DNA from: Sinonovacula constricta
Lineage: Eukaryota; Mollusca; Bivalvia; Cardiida; Solecurtidae
DNA: 64,000 nt
Direction: 5' to 3'
Assembly (NCBI GenBank): GCA_007844125.1
Contig: CM017558.1
Location: 26,617,478-26,681,477 of the forward strand
The position numbers and the translations under genes are program-made. The notes beneath the pieces are model-generated. The model was not told where the DNA came from, did no database searches, and saw only the letters and a program-made list of their open reading frames with translations. This document shows, in pieces, positions 61,413 through 64,000 of this stretch. Position 1 is the first letter of the stretch, and each line of letters begins with the position of its first letter.

Positions 61413-62191
61413 CGTAAAAACCTTAATTCTTCGGCCAGCTTTAAATTATTTATTTTTTTATTGGCCGAAAACTTAGGGTTACAAAAAAATAATTATGAAA
61501 AATGTATCCGAAAATTGGTACAGTATACATGTGGTTTATGAATTCAAATGCGTAATGAAACTTACTGTACTTCCTAAGATTAGAATAAATCTAAATTATA
61601 AGCCTTATTTTTGTATTTCATGTTGATAGAATGCCGGTTGATTTAGTCTTATACGATGACGAAATCAAATATTCTCAACTGGAAAAAACTGCGGACTTGA
61701 AAATGTTAAACATCGGACAAGTTTAATATGCGGCTACTGTGTTTGTTAACACCTACTCTTACATGCTTTTGTTCATCATTCAATAAACGTTTCACACCTT
61801 GTTGTTTGTTTCTTATAGCGATTGATTATGTTAAAGTCAAAGTCGATTGATTTTGAATTAATTTGAATTTAATTATAAGATTGGGGCTAATTATCATAAT
61901 TAATGTGTACGCCCGTCACCCAATCAAACGTTTGTATAACGTTTTTAAAGCAAATAATCTTCTTTTCGATGAATTGAGTGGCTAGAATTTAGTAATGCTG
62001 TTTCTATTGGATGTATTTTTGAGAAAAAGAAAAATACTGGCTGGTTGAAAATGGTGGCCGAAAACTTAGGGTCACAGAAAAAATTGCCGAATTTTAGCGG
62101 CCGAAAACTTAGGGTCATTTAAATAATTGGTTCAAAAAAAAATTGACCGTGGCCGAAGACTTAGGGTGGCTGAAGACTTAGGGTTTTTACG
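61413..62191. mobile_element. Miniature transposon with CGTAAAAACC ends and repeated subterminal motif
   Basis: The left end CGTAAAAACCTTAATTCTTC and the right end, inverted (CGTAAAAACCCTAAGTCTTC), are alike over 20 nt. The motif GGCCGAAAACTTAGGGT or a variant occurs five times, at about 61463, 62053, 62100, 62151 and 62168. There is no transposase frame in about 780 bp. A target duplication could not be fixed. Confidence 0.75.
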
Positions 62192-62299
62192 GTTTACACA
62201 GATTATCAGACAGACAGACAATACATTTATAACGTGTCAGGTACAACGTTGTACAGCATGAGGCAAGTTATCATTCCAATATTAATACATAACTGTTAG

Positions 62300-62825
62300 T
62301 TCCAGTCCAAAATGAATAATGTATTTGAATACAAAATGTGTTAAGAATAGACAGAGTAAGAGGAGGTTGCAGACAAACAGGGAGAAGAAAAAAGAAGTAA
62401 CAAACCCCAGAGTGAGGTGGGGGAACACACTTTGTGCTCAAGATTTAGACAGCGTAAACGAGGTGTTAGTAACAATAGGCATTCAATATACACATAGTAG
62501 ATGAGGTGTGGTGTCAACAGGTAATAAATACATACGGTGAGAATAAGACGATAAAATGCTTCAATTATGAAAAGAGGAAATTTTAAGCAAAAGTTAGGAC
62601 GAGGAATGTAAGGCTACTATAAAGAAGAGCGAAAAAGTTCCAGTTTGCTTAGAAATAGATGCATGAAGGAGGCAGAAGTAGAATGGGTTATTTAGTGTAA
62701 AGACGAAGAGAAGTTACCGTAGCACTTGCAGTGTGTCAGTACTAATTGCATTAATACAATATTTATGGTATGGCAATTAACAAATGAGTTTGTGCCAATA
62801 AAATATTGAATTGAATTGAATTGAT
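62300..62825 (+). mobile_element. Probable LINE or other retroposon 3' end
   Basis: A purine-rich non-coding stretch ends with a pentanucleotide tail, 'ttgaattgaattgaattga' at about 62803-62823, preceded by 'gccaataaaatat'. Such short 3' repeats are usual for CR1/L2-type elements. No coding part remains; the frame at 62319-62504 is unsupported. Confidence 0.55.
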
Positions 62826-63420
62826 GGTACAATGCAATACATTTAAGTTAATTTATACTCTTCATGTAATCGCAGTTTTAGTTTGTTCATTACAAACATA
62901 ATAACTGTATTTAATTTACTGCTAATTTGTTTGAAAGAGATTTATACATGTAAAGATGTATACATGTTATATTTTTTTCAATCAAGTAACATAGATGTTT
63001 TCAAAGAAAGCTGTCATCAATTAAACTGACTAAATGAAAAGAACTTTACCAATCATTATTTATTCACGCAACAGGTGAGAAAATCAGTCAACGACAGCAA
63101 CCAATACTTCAGCAATTGGTTTTTGTTTGATGACTTAATTACCTATTTTCAGTAACCATGTATAGTTAACTGTGCAATCATTATTTGTTTCAAATTGTGG
63201 TAACAACACTTTAATTAATACTCTAATTGAACAATTTTGTTAACCCATTCCACAGTTGTTTAACTATTTTACTAGAATTGCTGTTATGTTCCACTTTAAC
63301 TTTGAAACTTATATATGAGTTCACAATGTCTGCACAAGAAACAACAAAATACATGTAATTAGAAATCATTAAATAAGAAACAATATTTTGTCCTTGACTT
63401 TACCTATGTATACTTGCTAA
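62826..63420. other. AT-rich spacer
   Basis: No exon or repeat structure recognised. Confidence 0.5.
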
Positions 63421-63740
63421 TTTATGTTGCAGTGTCATAAATTCCATGATGCTTTTACTCAAAACATTATCCCACCGGATTTATCATGTACAGTATCATG
63501 TACATCATATATACATGCATTCACTATCTTCCCTCCCTCCTCAGCCTCATTCTTTTCCTCTCTATCTTTCTTTCTCCCTTTCTCCCCCTCTCTCTCCCAC
63601 ACTGTTTTGTACTATGTTGGCCCATCCACCGGAACCTTTTGTTACTTTTCCTGCCTCTTAATTGTATATAGTTTTCCATGTAGTATACTTTGTATACCTA
63701 AAGGAAAAAAGATTTGTTCTGTTCTGTTTAGTTGTTCCAT
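63421..63740 (+). mobile_element. Probable retroposon 3' end with pyrimidine tract
   Basis: A CT-rich tract (63520-63600) then 'gtatacctaaaggaaaaaag' and a short 'gttctgttctgttt' tail (about 63714-63728), a layout typical of a LINE 3' end. The 123-codon frame at 63424-63795 is a translation of the pyrimidine tract. Confidence 0.5.
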
Positions 63741-64000
63741 TTTATCGCATTTTGATAATATTCACATCATCCTAAGTTTTCATTTGCATAGTTAAATTCT
63801 AAATAATATTCTAAATAAATATTACACACAATTAAAAGTAATTCGGGTATTGTGTATTATATTATCAATAAAGATGGTAGAAAAGAAAAAGAAACATTCA
63901 ATACTGACATATATATTTATTATTATCATAACATAGTCAAATAACATATCATATAAAACACAAAAAGCATCAAACAACATCACTGTTCTTTTCTGTTCTA
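63741..64000. other. Terminal AT-rich sequence
   Basis: AT-rich, no feature recognised. Confidence 0.5.

Noticed and set aside
61460..62185. Interstitial telomere repeats from repeated TTAGGG
   Set aside because: Each TTAGGG is embedded in a longer transposon motif (GGCCGAAAACTTAGGGT) and copies are not in tandem.
63424..63795. 123-codon Ser/Phe/Pro-rich protein
   Set aside because: The frame is carried by a CT-rich tract of a retroposon 3' end, and overlapping frames are open for the same reason.

Overview
The window looks like AT-rich, repeat-dense nuclear DNA of an animal, most likely a bivalve mollusc. Reasons: small exons with GT-AG introns; a Penelope-like reverse transcriptase relic; a ZMYM1-type hAT transposase relic; LINE 3' ends; tRNA-derived SINEs; and a tandem-core dispersed element that begins AGCTCACCTGAGC and ends with a GGGCCATCATGGCCC hairpin, a type I associate with bivalve genomes. 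The lineage call is from sequence flavour only. No CRISPR array, operon or rRNA gene is seen.

Layout. 1-7638: dispersed repeat, a dead Penelope-like element (about 2390-4745), then sequence with no supported gene. 7639-30083: the 3' portion of one plus-strand protein gene. Six exons keep one reading frame across introns of phase 0, 0, 1, 0 and 2 and end at a TGA. They encode about 160 C-terminal residues of a protein I do not recognise. Its introns hold two large satellites: about 60 copies of a 56-bp unit (7807-11200) and about 175 copies of a 36-bp unit (18490-25217), plus a nested dispersed element and SINEs.

30541-36600: truncated LINE, a 53-bp satellite, a small retroposon tail, a complete inverted-repeat transposon with a perfect 9-bp target duplication (34095-34885), and short tandem repeats. 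36900-41950: a helicase-like fragment, then a pair of inverted repeats about 4.8 kb apart enclosing two convergent spliced transcription units. 42500-44880: hAT transposase pseudogene followed by a long GT microsatellite. 45200-57200: mostly AT-rich spacer with SINEs, two TA-flanked miniature transposons and two possible first exons. 57280-59960: diverged ~190-bp repeats in a ~725-bp higher-order pattern that flips orientation near 59085. 60690-64000: a CGACTATTCGACC repeat, a subterminal-repeat transposon and two retroposon tails.

The most unusual observation is that both satellites in the plus-strand gene are tied to its splice sites. The 56-bp array grows out of the 5' splice site of the exon ending at 7731, and nearly every unit carries GGTAAGT or GGTATGT. 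The 36-bp array ends exactly in register (36 bp) at the 3' splice site of the exon starting at 25218. The long minus-strand open frames in the 36-bp array follow from a 12-codon period and should not be read as genes.
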